Under the pieces are notes generated by a model that worked only from the letters and a program-made list of their open reading frames with translations, ran no database searches and was not told where the DNA came from. A stretch of 64,000 bases of DNA, taken from the NCBI GenBank assembly GCA_963643505.1, contig CAVIKF010000007.1, forward strand, positions 1 through 64,000, written 5' to 3'. The position numbers were made by a program, and so were the translations under genes. Shown piece after piece: positions 44,511 through 54,363 of this stretch. The stretch comes from CAVEFW01 sp963643505 (GTDB lineage: Bacteria > Actinomycetota > Coriobacteriia > Coriobacteriales > Eggerthellaceae). The first letter of the stretch is position 1; every line of letters starts with the position of its first letter.

Positions 44511-45971
44511 ATGGCAACATCCGAACAACAGGCGCTGTTGCGCTCACTACCCCAAGTTGACGAGCTTTTGCAGCACGCCCTGGTCAGACCGCTTGTCAAA
44601 ACGCTTCCCCACGAAGCCGCCGTTGAGTCCGCCCGCTGCGCCATAGACAGCGTTCGACAAGACATCATCGCGGGCACCGCCACCTCTGTCAGCACCGACA
44701 ATGTCGCAGTCATCGCACGCATGCGCATGCTTGCACTGACCCAGCCAAACCTGCGTCGCGTCGTGAACGCAAGCGGTGTCATCATCCACACCAACCTCGG
44801 CCGTAGCGTCTTGGCCCCCTCAGCTGTTGAAGCCGTCAACGAGGTCGCCCGCGGCTACTCAACCTTGGAATACGATACCGATGCCATGGCACGTGGTAGC
44901 CGCCACGACCACTGCGAACAACTCATCTGCGCCCTGACCGGCGCCGAGGCTGCCATCGCCGTCAACAATAACGCCGCTGCCGTCATGATGGTCCTTTCGG
45001 AGTTCGCCCAAGGTCACGAGGCCATCGTCAGCCGCGGAGAGCAAGTCGAGATCGGCGGCAGCTTCCGCATTCCCGGCATCATGGCCCAAAGCCATGCCAC
45101 CATGGTTGAGGTAGGCACCACGAACAAGACCCATCTGCTTGACTACGAGCGCGCCATCTCCCCCGATACCGCCATGATGTTGAAGGTCCATACCAGCAAC
45201 TACCGCATGATCGGTTTCACCGAGAGCGTCTCGGTCAAGGAGCTCCATGGCCTTGCCCGAAAGGAGAAGGGCCGCCGTGAAACTTCGGGAAACGAACTTG
45301 ACCTTCTCGTGTACGAAGACCAGGGGTCTGGCGCGTTTATCAGACTCGACTCCTTCGGCGAATATGCCGAGCCGACCGTTTCTTCAAGCCTCAAGCAAGG
45401 TGCCGACATCGTCTCCTTTAGCGGCGACAAGCTCCTCGGCGGCCCCCAAGCCGGCATCATCGTCGGTCGCAAGGAGCTTATTGACCGACTCAAGGAAAAC
45501 CCCCTCGCCCGTGCCATGCGCCTCGACAAGATGACGCTCGCCGCACTGGAAGCGACGTTGCGTCTCTATCTTGATCCCGAGCGGGCTTTAAGCGAGATTC
45601 CCACCCTTGCCATGCTCTCCGCCCCCGCAAAGGACATCAAGCCCCGCGCCGAGAAGCTTGCCTCCCTTATCACGGCGGCCATCCCCAAAGGCTCCGCCAA
45701 AGTCGAGGTCGTCGAAGAGATATCCCGGGCAGGAGGCGGAGCGTTGCCTATGTGCGACATCCCCACCTATTGTGCACAGGTAAGTTTTGAGAATGGATCC
45801 GCCCTTGAATGCGATCGCCACCTCATCTCCCAACGTCGTCTCCCTGTCATAGGCCGCCTAAAGAAGGAGACGCTTCTGTTCGATGCGCGCACGTTGGTCA
45901 ACGAGAGCGAGTACGACGAAATTGCGACCGCCCTGTCCGAGTACTTCACCATAGCCATCTCGCTTAACTAG
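44511..45971 (+). CDS. selA: L-seryl-tRNA(Sec) selenium transferase
   Basis: SelA converts Ser-tRNA-Sec to Sec-tRNA-Sec using selenophosphate. The 486-aa protein has an N-terminal tRNA-binding helical region, then RRVVNASGVIIHTNLGRS. The PLP-binding fold includes NNNAAAVMMVL and the PLP lysine in FSGDKLLGGPQAG (Lys307). ATG 44511 follows AGGAGAG at a spacing of 5; an in-frame ATG 28 codons upstream has no ribosome site. selB starts 19 nt downstream with GAGGAGG, giving a selA-selB operon, with selC after it. Confidence 0.96.
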   Translation: MATSEQQALLRSLPQVDELLQHALVRPLVKTLPHEAAVESARCAIDSVRQDIIAGTATSVSTDNVAVIARMRMLALTQPNLRRVVNASGVIIHTNLGRSVLAPSAVEAVNEVARGYSTLEYDTDAMARGSRHDHCEQLICALTGAEAAIAVNNNAAAVMMVLSEFAQGHEAIVSRGEQVEIGGSFRIPGIMAQSHATMVEVGTTNKTHLLDYERAISPDTAMMLKVHTSNYRMIGFTESVSVKELHGLARKEKGRRETSGNELDLLVYEDQGSGAFIRLDSFGEYAEPTVSSSLKQGADIVSFSGDKLLGGPQAGIIVGRKELIDRLKENPLARAMRLDKMTLAALEATLRLYLDPERALSEIPTLAMLSAPAKDIKPRAEKLASLITAAIPKGSAKVEVVEEISRAGGGALPMCDIPTYCAQVSFENGSALECDRHLISQRRLPVIGRLKKETLLFDARTLVNESEYDEIATALSEYFTIAISLN

Positions 45972-45990
45972 GGCGCGAGGAGGTCCAACC

Positions 45991-47913
45991 ATGAGCAACA
46001 CCCCAAACCTCATCCTCGGCACGGCGGGGCATATCGACCACGGCAAATCCAGCCTTATCCAAGCTCTCACCGGAGTCGACCCCGATCGCCTCAAGGAGGA
46101 AAAGGAGCGCGGTATCACCATCGAGCTTGGCTTTGCCCAACTTCTCTTGCCAAGCGGTCGCACCATGGGTGTTGTAGACGTCCCCGGACATGAGCGTTTT
46201 GTGCGTCAAATGGTCTCCGGAGCGACCGGCGTCGACGTCGCGTTGCTTGTCATCGCCGCGGACGACGGTGTCATGCCCCAAACAGTGGAACACGTCGCTG
46301 TCCTGGATCTGCTTGGTGTCACCGCTTGTGTCATCGCCTTGACCAAAATTGACTTGGTCGACGAGGAATGGATCGAGTTCATGGCGGACGAGGTGCGTAC
46401 GAAACTTGCCGGCACTCCCTTTGCCGATGCCCCGATAGTTCCCTGCTCCTCTCGCACCCGTGAAGGCCTCGATGAGCTCCTTGTTGAGCTTGACAAGGCA
46501 GCCGAAAAGGCAAAACACATCAAACCTGCGGGAACCATGCGAGTGCCGATCGATCGCGTGTTTACCGTCAAAGGCTTCGGCACCGTCATCACCGGCACCC
46601 TTTGGAGCGGCGTCGCGCATATCGGCGACGAGATTGAGGTCTTGCCGAAAGGCACGCCTACCCGCATCCGCTCCATCCAGATGCATGGCCACGACTTCAA
46701 AGAGGTTCCCGCCGGCAACCGTGTCGCCATAAGCCTTGCGGGACTCAGCACCGAGGACGTGCGCCCCGGTGATTTTCTCGCGGCGCCCGACAGCGTCACC
46801 GTGTCTGACCGGTTCGACGCGAACCTTACCTATAGCGACCCTTTCGCAAGCGGACGCACCTTGGCGACAGGAACCCGTGTCCATGTAGCTCATGGAACCC
46901 GCGAGGTCATCGGTCGTATCCTTTGCATGAACGGAGCCGAAGGTCTCAAACCCGGGCAAACCGCCCTCGTCCAAATTCGCCTCGAGGAGCCCTTACCTCT
47001 CACCTATCGCGATCGCTTCATCATACGCTCCTATTCCCCTATGCGCGTCATCGGCGGCGGAATGGTCGTCACAGCCCACCCACGCCGTCGCACCAACCTC
47101 ACCTCCGAGGAACTAACGATGCTCGAAGCACTTGAGACCGGCGACGCGCAAGCTGCCGTGGACGCCAGCATCAACCTGGCAACCACCCCCAAAACCCTTG
47201 AGGGCCTGAAGGAGGACACGGGGCTTGATGAGGAGAGCGTTTCCGCTTGCGTGGAGGTCGCCCTCGATGCTCGCCGGGTCGTCTATGTTGGATCCGCCAA
47301 TCGATACCTCGCACGTCCCGCTGTGGTTCAAAAGGCGATTTCCGCTATCGATCGTACGCTCATGAAGTTCCATTCCGCAAACCCCTCAGCTACCGGTATC
47401 GCTATCGCCGCCTTGCGCCACCAAGTAGACGCCCGTATGTCCAAGGAGTGCTTTGATGCCTTGTTGCAGGAAGCGGAGGCCCGTGAGGCCGTCATCGTGA
47501 ACGGCGGCGAGGCAAGCCACCCCAAAGCGGGTGCCGGTGCGCGTGCAGCCGGGCTCAAGGCGCTATCCGCCATGGAGGCGGCTCTCAAAGAGGCAGGCAC
47601 CACTCCGCCTACCGTGGATGTACTCGCTAAGAACGCGGGCGTAGACGAGGGCTTGGCACGAAAATCGCTGCGCACCCTCACCGAGGAGGGAAAGGCCATC
47701 CCCGTCGAGGCTGATCGATTCTACAGCACGCAAGCTATCACACGCCTCGAACAGGCAGTCGTCAACCACATCGAGCAAAACGGCCCCTCAACCGCGGCCG
47801 ATCTCAAAGAGGCTATGGGAGTAAGCCGTAAGTTCGCCATGCCGTTGTTGGAGTATTTCGACGAAAAGGGCATTACCCTCAGAGAGGGCGATTTGCGCAC
47901 GTCAAACAGGTAA
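45991..47913 (+). CDS. selB: Selenocysteine-specific elongation factor SelB
   Basis: SelB delivers Sec-tRNA-Sec to UGA codons followed by a SECIS hairpin. The 640-aa product matches bacterial SelB length. The GTPase domain has GTAGHIDHGKSSLI (G1), ERGITIELGF (switch I), DVPGHERF (G3) and TKIDLVD (G4). Two beta-barrel domains follow, and the C-terminal 250 residues hold the winged-helix modules that bind the SECIS RNA (last one VVNHIEQNGPSTAADLKEAMG...). Its targets in this window are fdhA and selD. Confidence 0.96.
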   Translation: MSNTPNLILGTAGHIDHGKSSLIQALTGVDPDRLKEEKERGITIELGFAQLLLPSGRTMGVVDVPGHERFVRQMVSGATGVDVALLVIAADDGVMPQTVEHVAVLDLLGVTACVIALTKIDLVDEEWIEFMADEVRTKLAGTPFADAPIVPCSSRTREGLDELLVELDKAAEKAKHIKPAGTMRVPIDRVFTVKGFGTVITGTLWSGVAHIGDEIEVLPKGTPTRIRSIQMHGHDFKEVPAGNRVAISLAGLSTEDVRPGDFLAAPDSVTVSDRFDANLTYSDPFASGRTLATGTRVHVAHGTREVIGRILCMNGAEGLKPGQTALVQIRLEEPLPLTYRDRFIIRSYSPMRVIGGGMVVTAHPRRRTNLTSEELTMLEALETGDAQAAVDASINLATTPKTLEGLKEDTGLDEESVSACVEVALDARRVVYVGSANRYLARPAVVQKAISAIDRTLMKFHSANPSATGIAIAALRHQVDARMSKECFDALLQEAEAREAVIVNGGEASHPKAGAGARAAGLKALSAMEAALKEAGTTPPTVDVLAKNAGVDEGLARKSLRTLTEEGKAIPVEADRFYSTQAITRLEQAVVNHIEQNGPSTAADLKEAMGVSRKFAMPLLEYFDEKGITLREGDLRTSNR

Positions 47914-47929
47914 TAAGAAACTTTACTCT

Positions 47930-47958
47930 CTGACTTTTCCCGATGCGAGAGGTATAGT
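47930..47958 (+). promoter_or_regulatory. Possible promoter upstream of the tRNA-Sec gene
   Basis: CTGACT (47930-47935) is followed after 17 nt by TATAGT (47953-47958), just past selB and about 150 nt before selC. A nearer TAGAAT at 48061-48066 lacks a -35. Nothing else was recognised between 47960 and 48105. Confidence 0.4.
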
Positions 47959-48105
47959 CTTTGCGATAAACGGTTCAAAAGAATCTCGTGATGACAAGGT
48001 TCACCCGTCAAAAAAACACCAGAACGCAAGCTTGTTGGCTACCAACCGCCACAAAGCGTGTAGAATGGTCAGGCCGATGGCGAATTCGCTATCGTCTTGA
48101 ACTAG

Positions 48106-48202
48106 GGAGATGGATGGGACCTGGTGGTTCCCGCGGCCTTCAAAGCCGTTGTGAGGCGCGCAGAACGTCTTGGGTGTGTTCGATTCGCACGCATCTCCGC
48201 CA
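48106..48202 (+). tRNA. selC: tRNA-Sec (anticodon UCA)
   Basis: The 97-nt gene has the features of bacterial tRNA-Sec: an acceptor arm GGAGATG pairing with CATCTCC, discriminator G and an encoded CCA at 48200-48202. The anticodon loop CTTCAAA (48138-48144), with TCA at 48140-48142, is on a 5-bp stem. A long variable arm follows, and the T arm is GTGTG-TTCGATT-CGCAC. Seven acceptor pairs are perfect and the eighth position is a G-G mismatch, so the 8/5 arrangement is not fully canonical. It directly follows selA-selB, a compact selABC arrangement, and is read in the same direction. Confidence 0.93.
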
Positions 48203-48224
48203 ATACATCTACTTTGACCAGAGC

Positions 48225-48287
48225 ACACGCACCTCTGCCGATACACGCACCTCCACTGGAGCGTACACACCCCCACCAGAGCACACG
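48225..48287. repeat. Degenerate ~20-bp repeat after selC
   Basis: acacgcacctctgccgat, acacgcacctccactggag and acacacccccaccagagc follow one another, with a further acacg. The copies are imperfect. They lie between the tRNA-Sec gene and the convergent fdhD. Confidence 0.6.
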
Positions 48288-48337
48288 TAACCCGCTTGCC
48301 CGTCAAGACCCCTCCCCCCTGACGAGAGGTTTTGTGG

Positions 48338-49150
48338 CTATCCCCGTCCAACAAGGGGATCGTTGAACACATTCATGCCATCTGGTCTGGCGCTGCAAAT
48401 AAGCGTGAGATCATACCTCTTCGCCAACTCGATGGTCATCGCAGTCGGGACGGCCTTCGAGACGAGAATGGGAACACCGGCACGAACTCCCTTTTCCACC
48501 ATGTCCACCGGCAAGCGACCGCTGGAGAAGATGATGGATTTATCCAAATCGATACCGTTGCGCAAAGCAAAGCCGATGGCCTTGTCGAAGGCGTTATGAC
48601 GACCGAGATCCTCGCAACAAAACAAGACCTCGTCCTCTTGGGCAAGATAGCAACTATGCGTGCCAAATGTCGCACGATGCATAGGCGTATCGAGCGAGAA
48701 CCGTTTCGCCAGCGAACGGATCCATTCCGGCCTCCATGGTATAGGCACAACTTTTCTCGGAGCGAAATCTTGCTCAAAGTAGTTGTTCAAGACCCGATTT
48801 CCTGTTCCGGTCGTCTTTGTCGTCTCGACTCGCTTCCTTGTGTAATCAGCCTCCGTATCAACCAAGGTCACAAAAGCCTCGATGGAACCTTTGCCAAGGC
48901 GGATGCTCTCGATATCACCAACACCCGAAATAATCCCTTGGGTAAAAAGGCGACCCACGACAAGATCGAACAAATCTTTTGGCGTACAGACGATGCGAAG
49001 CGTCAACACCCCGTTGATGAAAACGTCCAACGAATGTTCAAGTTGCACCTCACCCGAAACCTTTCGAGGTTTCTCATCGAAATCGTAGCGAACCACCTCG
49101 AATTGCGTTGACACGCACTCAAGATTAGGTGTACCAAAGACGTCCATCAT
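48338..49150 (-). CDS. fdhD: Formate dehydrogenase sulfurtransferase FdhD
   Basis: FdhD carries sulfur from a cysteine desulfurase to the molybdenum cofactor of formate dehydrogenase, without which FdhA is inactive. The 270-aa protein has the family core VVGRLFTQGIISGVGDI, MHRATFGTHSCYLA and VLFCCEDLGRHNAFDKAIG, then SSGRLPVDMVEKGVRAGVPILVSKAVPT. The usual CxxC loop is not obvious: the region reads GTHSCYLA, with one Cys where the E. coli protein has two in CxxC, although CC in LFCCEDLG may serve. Two adjacent ATGs (49150, 49147) both follow GAGGA. It is convergent with selC. Confidence 0.9.
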   Translation of the reverse strand: MMDVFGTPNLECVSTQFEVVRYDFDEKPRKVSGEVQLEHSLDVFINGVLTLRIVCTPKDLFDLVVGRLFTQGIISGVGDIESIRLGKGSIEAFVTLVDTEADYTRKRVETTKTTGTGNRVLNNYFEQDFAPRKVVPIPWRPEWIRSLAKRFSLDTPMHRATFGTHSCYLAQEDEVLFCCEDLGRHNAFDKAIGFALRNGIDLDKSIIFSSGRLPVDMVEKGVRAGVPILVSKAVPTAMTIELAKRYDLTLICSARPDGMNVFNDPLVGRG

Positions 49151-49372
49151 TCCTCACTGTCCCAAACATACATCGTTGCATTGTAATTGTTGTCTTCAGG
49201 ACTTACCCCCACTTTCCAACAATGAGCGCATAAGCGGGCCTTCTTCTCAGGTTTTGAGCAATCGCGCATACATGACAAATATCTTTGCTTGTTCTCGGCA
49301 AGGGTGCCCGCTAACGGGATTGGGGTACACTGCTACGGATAGGTTTTCCGATTGCTGGGGGATGGGCGCTTC

Positions 49373-51238
49373 ATGGGAATAATGTTGGGATGCGAAAAGG
49401 TGCGGGTTGATTTTCCCACCAAGCAGGTGTTCAAAAGCGCCACCATCGGTGTTGACGAAGGCGCCCGCATCGGCATTGTCGGTCGCAACGGAGACGGCAA
49501 GTCAACCCTTCTTGGCCTTCTCGCGGGCGTTCTCGAACCCGATGGAGGTCGCATCGTACGCACCCACGGCATCACCATCGGCCTGCTTGGCCAACACGAT
49601 AGCCTGCGAGACGAGGATACGGTCCACGCCTGCGTAGTAGGAAACGCCCCCGAGTACGAATGGGCCGCCAACGCACGCACGCGCGACATCATCACAGGAC
49701 TTCTCGGTGACATCGAATGGGAAGCACCCGTGAGCACTCTTTCCGGCGGTCAGCGCCGGCGCGTCGACCTTGCCCGCCTGCTTGTAGGCGATTGGGACAT
49801 GCTCATGCTTGATGAGCCCACCAACCACCTTGACATTCGCGCAATCACTTGGCTTGCCAACCATCTGAAAAACCGCTGGCGCCCCGGTGTCGGCGCGCTT
49901 CTCGTCGTCACCCATGATCGTTGGTTCTTAGACGAGATCGCCCTGAATATGTGGGAGGTCCATGACGGCCGAATCGAACCTTTCGAGGGCGGCTTTTCTG
50001 CCTACATCCTTCAACGGGTCGAGCGCGATCGCCAAGCAGCGGTCGCCGAGCAAAAGCGGCAAAACCAATTGCGAAGGGAGCTCGCTTGGCTCTCCCGCGG
50101 CGCACGAGCACGTGCAACGAAACCGAAGTTCCACGTCGCGACAGCCCAAGCCCTCATTGAGGATGTTCCCGAGCTACGCAACCCCCTCGAGTTGAAGCGC
50201 ATGGCCATGGCTCGCCTCGGTAAACAGGTCGTCGAACTCAAGAACGTCACGGTCGTATACCCAGCCACCAGCGATACTTCCGCGCATAAAGTGCTCGACG
50301 GGGTTACGTGGCTCATAGGGCCTGGGGATCGCTACGGCATTGTCGGCGAAAACGGCGTTGGAAAGACAACGCTGCTCAACGTCATACAAGGAACAAAGAG
50401 CGTCGATGCGGGTTTCGTGAAAATCGGCAAGACCGTTCGATTCGCCGTCCTTTCACAACATCTGGACAACCTCACCGAGCTCGGGAAGGATCGCGTCCGT
50501 GAGGTCATCGGCCGCTACTCTCGCCGCACGATGCTGGACGGCAAGGAGATGACCCCGGCGGACCTCCTCGAAAGGCTCGGCTTCGCAAGCGCCGACCTCA
50601 ACGAGCCGGTCTGCGATCTCTCGGGCGGTCAAAAACGCCGCCTCGCGCTGATGATGATCCTCCTTGACGAGCCCAACGTCCTCATACTTGACGAGCCTGG
50701 AAACGACCTCGATGTCGACATGCTTGCGCAAGTGGAAGATCTCCTTGACGGGTGGCCCGGAACCCTCATCCTCGTCACCCACGACCGTTACCTCATGGAG
50801 CGCGTCACCGATGACCAATTCGCCCTCATAGATGGCAAAATCCGCCATCTCCCCGGCGGCATAGACGAGTACCTCGAGATCACAGCCGAGCGCGACAAGG
50901 AGCCCCCCACCCTCAAGGCTCTCACCGAGGAAGCAAAGCCGGTCGAGCCCGACATCCTTACCGAACTCGGTTTCGCCCCTTCCCCCGCCGACAACGAGGA
51001 AAAACCCAAGCTCTCGGGAGGAGAGATTCGTCGCCTTCGGAAGACCATGACCTCCAACGAAGGCAAAATCGAGACGCTTAAGGGCAAGATTGCCGCCAAA
51101 GAGAAAGAGCTGACCGAGGTCGACCAATCCGACTACGTCGCACTGACCGAGATCCAAGAGCAAATCGGGGCCTTCCAAGCCCAAATTGACGACTTGGAGC
51201 TCGAATGGCTTGAGGCCGCTGAGCAATTAGGGGAGTAG
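49373..51238 (+). CDS. ABC-F family ATPase (Uup-like)
   Basis: This 621-aa soluble protein has two ABC domains in one chain and no membrane segment. The first has GRNGDGKSTLL, LSGGQRRRVDLARLL and MLDEPTNHLD; the second GENGVGKTTLL, LSGGQKRRLALMM and LILDEPGNDLD. A linker rich in Arg and Gln lies between them, and a C-terminal coiled coil (about 545-621) ends EAAEQLGE. ABC-F proteins act on the ribosome in translation or antibiotic protection; the Uup-like coiled coil points to a housekeeping role, but resistance function cannot be judged. Note the second Walker B ends GNDLD where most have TNHLD. The ATG at 49373 is about 11 nt after GGGGG; a later ATG is possible. Confidence 0.85.
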   Translation: MGIMLGCEKVRVDFPTKQVFKSATIGVDEGARIGIVGRNGDGKSTLLGLLAGVLEPDGGRIVRTHGITIGLLGQHDSLRDEDTVHACVVGNAPEYEWAANARTRDIITGLLGDIEWEAPVSTLSGGQRRRVDLARLLVGDWDMLMLDEPTNHLDIRAITWLANHLKNRWRPGVGALLVVTHDRWFLDEIALNMWEVHDGRIEPFEGGFSAYILQRVERDRQAAVAEQKRQNQLRRELAWLSRGARARATKPKFHVATAQALIEDVPELRNPLELKRMAMARLGKQVVELKNVTVVYPATSDTSAHKVLDGVTWLIGPGDRYGIVGENGVGKTTLLNVIQGTKSVDAGFVKIGKTVRFAVLSQHLDNLTELGKDRVREVIGRYSRRTMLDGKEMTPADLLERLGFASADLNEPVCDLSGGQKRRLALMMILLDEPNVLILDEPGNDLDVDMLAQVEDLLDGWPGTLILVTHDRYLMERVTDDQFALIDGKIRHLPGGIDEYLEITAERDKEPPTLKALTEEAKPVEPDILTELGFAPSPADNEEKPKLSGGEIRRLRKTMTSNEGKIETLKGKIAAKEKELTEVDQSDYVALTEIQEQIGAFQAQIDDLELEWLEAAEQLGE

Positions 51239-51289
51239 CGACTCTCTTGTGATCAAACAGGCAGGGCAAAACAAGCAAGAGAGGGACAG

Positions 51290-51326
51290 AAAAAGAAGGG
51301 GGAAGGCCCAATAGACCTTTCCCCTT
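51290..51326 (-). terminator. Terminator after clpB
   Basis: On the minus strand GGGGAAAGG pairs with CCTTCCCC (51316-51324 with 51299-51306, one bulge) and is followed by CTTCTTTTTC. It lies about 60 nt past the clpB stop. Confidence 0.7.
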
Positions 51327-51386
51327 TCCTAAGACAGGCACAACACCCGTCGAGGACCACCGAACGACAACGAAAACCGAGATCTC

Positions 51387-54089
51387 CTATGCCAAAAGCT
51401 TGTCGATATCAAGATCCATAGGAGGTTCCACCTTGCAAACATAGTTCCCCTCATCGTCAAGATCGATGAGTACATGGCTGCGGTCAAGCAACTCCCCGCG
51501 AACAGCCGCATTGGCAATACGGTCCACGACCTCGCGCTGAACGAGCCTCTTGAGAGGGCGCGCACCGTAGGTCGGATCGAAACCATCGATGGCGAGATGC
51601 TCTCTCGCAGCGGGCGTCACATCGAGGGTGACCTTGCGCGCCTCGAGGCGACGACGGACATCGGCAAGCTGCAGGTCGACAATCGGTTCCATAGCGGAAA
51701 TCCCAAGACCGTTGAAGGTGATGACCTCGTCGATCCGGTTGAGGAACTCCGGACGGAACGTTCCTCGCAAGGCATCCTCAATCTTGGTGTTCAACTCGGC
51801 CATGCGCTTGGCGAAGGTGTTCATGTCGCCGTTCATCATAAGGTCACCGATGGACTCCACGCCATTTTGGTCCGCGAAGTCGCGAATCGTCTGGCTGCCT
51901 ACATTGCTCGTCATGATGATGATGGCGTTCTTGAAGTTCACCACACGACCTTGAGAATCGGTCAGACGACCATCGTCGAGAACCTGCAACAAGATGTTGA
52001 ACACGTCTTGGTGGGCCTTCTCCATCTCGTCGAGGAGGACGACGCAATAGGGCTTGCGGCGCACGGCTTCGGTCAATTGGCCACCCTCGTCGTAGCCCAC
52101 ATATCCCGGAGGAGCACCGATGAGTCGCTGGACGCTAAATTTCTCCATGTACTCGGACATGTCGATACGCACCATATTGCGTTCATCGTCGAACAGGTAT
52201 TCAGCCAAGGCCTTTGCAAGCTCGGTCTTGCCAACGCCGGTTGGACCGAGGAACAAAAAACTGCCGATGGGTCGGTTCGGGTCGGAGAGGCCTGCACGGT
52301 TGCGACGGATGGCGCCCGCAACGGCTGCAACCGCCTGGTCTTGGCCAACAACACGCTTCTTCAGCTCATCCTCAAGATCGACCAACTTGGCCATCTCCCC
52401 CTGCATCATCTTGGAGACAGGGATGCCAGTCCATGCCGACACGACCTCGGCGATCTCCTCGGAGGTGACCTCTTCCTTGAGAATTGCGCCCGCCTCCTGC
52501 TTCTCGTTCAGAATCCGCTCGGCCTCCGCCATCTGTTTCTCGAGGTCAGGAATACGCGAGTACTGGATCTCGCCGGCAAGGGAGTAGTTCCCTTCGCGGG
52601 TCGCACGCTCCATGTCGATACGAGCGGCATCCAAATCCTTTCTGAGGTTTTGCACGTGCTCGATGACGTCCTTCTCGTTCTTCCATTCGGCCTTTTGCTT
52701 GTCCAGCAATTCCTGGGTTGTCGCAATCTCGTGGCGCAGGTTCTCAAGACGTTCCTTGGAAGAGTCATCGGTCTCCTTGAGCAACGCCTGCTCTTCGATC
52801 TGCATCTGGGTGAGCTTGCGCTCGGTCATGTCAACTTCCTCGGGCATGCTGTCAATCTCGATACGGAGACGGCTTGCCGCCTCATCCATGAGATCGATGG
52901 CCTTGTCGGGAAGGAAGCGGTCGGAGATGTAACGATTGGACAACTCAGCAGCCGCGACAAGGGCACCATCGGTGATGCGAACGCTGTGATGGATCTCGTA
53001 CTTCTCCTTGATACCGCGGAGGATGGCGATGGTGTCTTCCACCGTCGGCTCTCCGATAAGAACCTGTTGGAAACGACGCTCGAGAGCCTTGTCCTTTTCG
53101 ATGTACTTACGATACTCGTCCAAAGTCGTCGCGCCGATCGCATGGAGTTCGCCACGCGCCAGCGCCGGCTTGAGCATATTTCCCGCATCCATGGAGCTAT
53201 CACCGGTCGAGCCCGCGCCCACGATGGTATGGAGCTCGTCGATGAACAAGATGATCTGGCCGTTGCTCTCCTTGACCTCGCGCAGGACCGCCTTGAGACG
53301 ATCCTCGAACTCGCCACGATACTTCGCACCGGCGACCATGGCGGACATGTCTAGGGCAATGATGTCACGATCTCGCAGACTGCTGGGAACATCCCCCGCC
53401 ACGATACGTTGAGCCAAACCCTCGACGATGGCGGTTTTGCCCGTACCTGGCTCACCGATAAGAACAGGGTTGTTCTTCGTGCGACGAGACAGGACCTGGA
53501 TGGTACGACGAATCTCCTCGCTACGACCAATAACCGGGTCAAGCTTGCCTTCACGAGCCTGTTGGGTCAGATTTTGCCCATAAAGCTCCAACGCCTCGAA
53601 CTGCGTTTTCTCCTGTTGGTCGGTGACGCGCGTGTCGCCGCGGAGCCCCTCGTAGGCAGACTCGATATTCTTGCGGGAGACGCCGGCGGTAGAGAGGATA
53701 CGTCCGGCAGCACCCTTGTCCTCAGACAGAGCAATAAGCAGATGTTCGCTGGTAGCGTAGCTGTCACCAAGTTTCTCGGCGGCCTTCACGGCATTGTCGA
53801 GGACACCCATCAGCTCGGGACCAGGGGCGCCCATGATACCCATCGCGCCGCCACCAGATTGCTTCGGCATCTTATCGATCTCGGTATCAACGGCAGAGAG
53901 AAGCGCTACGGGATCTGCGCCGATGCGCTTGATAATCGCAGAGAGATTGTTCTCTCCGCGGGACAACAACGCCTTCAACATATGAATCGGCTGTGCCATG
54001 ACGGATTGGGCGTCGGAGGCAATGCCCATCGTCTCTTGCAGGACCTCTTGGGCCGTCAATGCCAGCTTGTTAAGATTTCCCATATTCAT
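51387..54089 (-). CDS. clpB: ATP-dependent disaggregase ClpB
   Basis: ClpB with DnaK-DnaJ-GrpE rescues aggregated proteins after stress. The 900-aa protein is somewhat longer than typical (about 860). It has an N-terminal Clp domain, NBD1 with GEPGTGKTAIVEGLA, the coiled-coil middle domain (about 430-560), and NBD2 with GPTGVGKTELAKAL and MIRIDMSEYMEK-like residues. A C-terminal stretch is rich in acidic residues. Extra residues are in a Gly-rich insert around 105-118 (KQSGGGAMGIMGAPGPELMG). ATG 54089 has GGAG upstream. It is the last gene of the heat-shock block, 274 bp behind hspR, so it may have its own promoter (TTGACA near 54190). Confidence 0.95.
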   Translation of the reverse strand: MNMGNLNKLALTAQEVLQETMGIASDAQSVMAQPIHMLKALLSRGENNLSAIIKRIGADPVALLSAVDTEIDKMPKQSGGGAMGIMGAPGPELMGVLDNAVKAAEKLGDSYATSEHLLIALSEDKGAAGRILSTAGVSRKNIESAYEGLRGDTRVTDQQEKTQFEALELYGQNLTQQAREGKLDPVIGRSEEIRRTIQVLSRRTKNNPVLIGEPGTGKTAIVEGLAQRIVAGDVPSSLRDRDIIALDMSAMVAGAKYRGEFEDRLKAVLREVKESNGQIILFIDELHTIVGAGSTGDSSMDAGNMLKPALARGELHAIGATTLDEYRKYIEKDKALERRFQQVLIGEPTVEDTIAILRGIKEKYEIHHSVRITDGALVAAAELSNRYISDRFLPDKAIDLMDEAASRLRIEIDSMPEEVDMTERKLTQMQIEEQALLKETDDSSKERLENLRHEIATTQELLDKQKAEWKNEKDVIEHVQNLRKDLDAARIDMERATREGNYSLAGEIQYSRIPDLEKQMAEAERILNEKQEAGAILKEEVTSEEIAEVVSAWTGIPVSKMMQGEMAKLVDLEDELKKRVVGQDQAVAAVAGAIRRNRAGLSDPNRPIGSFLFLGPTGVGKTELAKALAEYLFDDERNMVRIDMSEYMEKFSVQRLIGAPPGYVGYDEGGQLTEAVRRKPYCVVLLDEMEKAHQDVFNILLQVLDDGRLTDSQGRVVNFKNAIIIMTSNVGSQTIRDFADQNGVESIGDLMMNGDMNTFAKRMAELNTKIEDALRGTFRPEFLNRIDEVITFNGLGISAMEPIVDLQLADVRRRLEARKVTLDVTPAAREHLAIDGFDPTYGARPLKRLVQREVVDRIANAAVRGELLDRSHVLIDLDDEGNYVCKVEPPMDLDIDKLLA

Positions 54090-54274
54090 AATGATTCTCC
54101 ATTCCCCCCGTACCACACGGGGCAGATATGTGAGCTCGCTCGAGCTTCTTTGCCAACAAGCAACCAATCATCTGTCAGCCAATCACTTGTCAAGCAAAGA
54201 CCGGCGAGCAGGACGAGAGCATGTCGCATCCGCCCGACCTTAACGCAGATCGCGCTTCGCACGCGAACGAACGA

Positions 54275-54301
54275 GCAAGGGCGAGAGCAGCGCGCCCTTG
54301 C
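54275..54301. repeat. Hairpin between hspR and clpB
   Basis: A 9-bp perfect inverted repeat gcaagggcg/cgcccttgc (54275-54283 with 54293-54301) has no clear T-run on either strand. It may weakly terminate or stabilise the dnaK operon transcript. Confidence 0.5.
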
Positions 54302-54328
54302 TACGTGCAACGCTTGCTACGTGAAACG
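54297..54328. repeat. 16-bp tandem duplication between hspR and clpB
   Basis: cttgctacgtgcaacg (54297-54312) is followed by cttgctacgtgaaacg (54313-54328), with one mismatch. Confidence 0.9.
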
Positions 54329-54363
54329 TCGAAAGGTGAGCTGTTCGCCAGAAAAACGCAACC

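Noticed and set aside
48203..48300. CRISPR-like or second tRNA after selC
   Set aside because: The repeats are degenerate and abutting, and no cloverleaf can be drawn.
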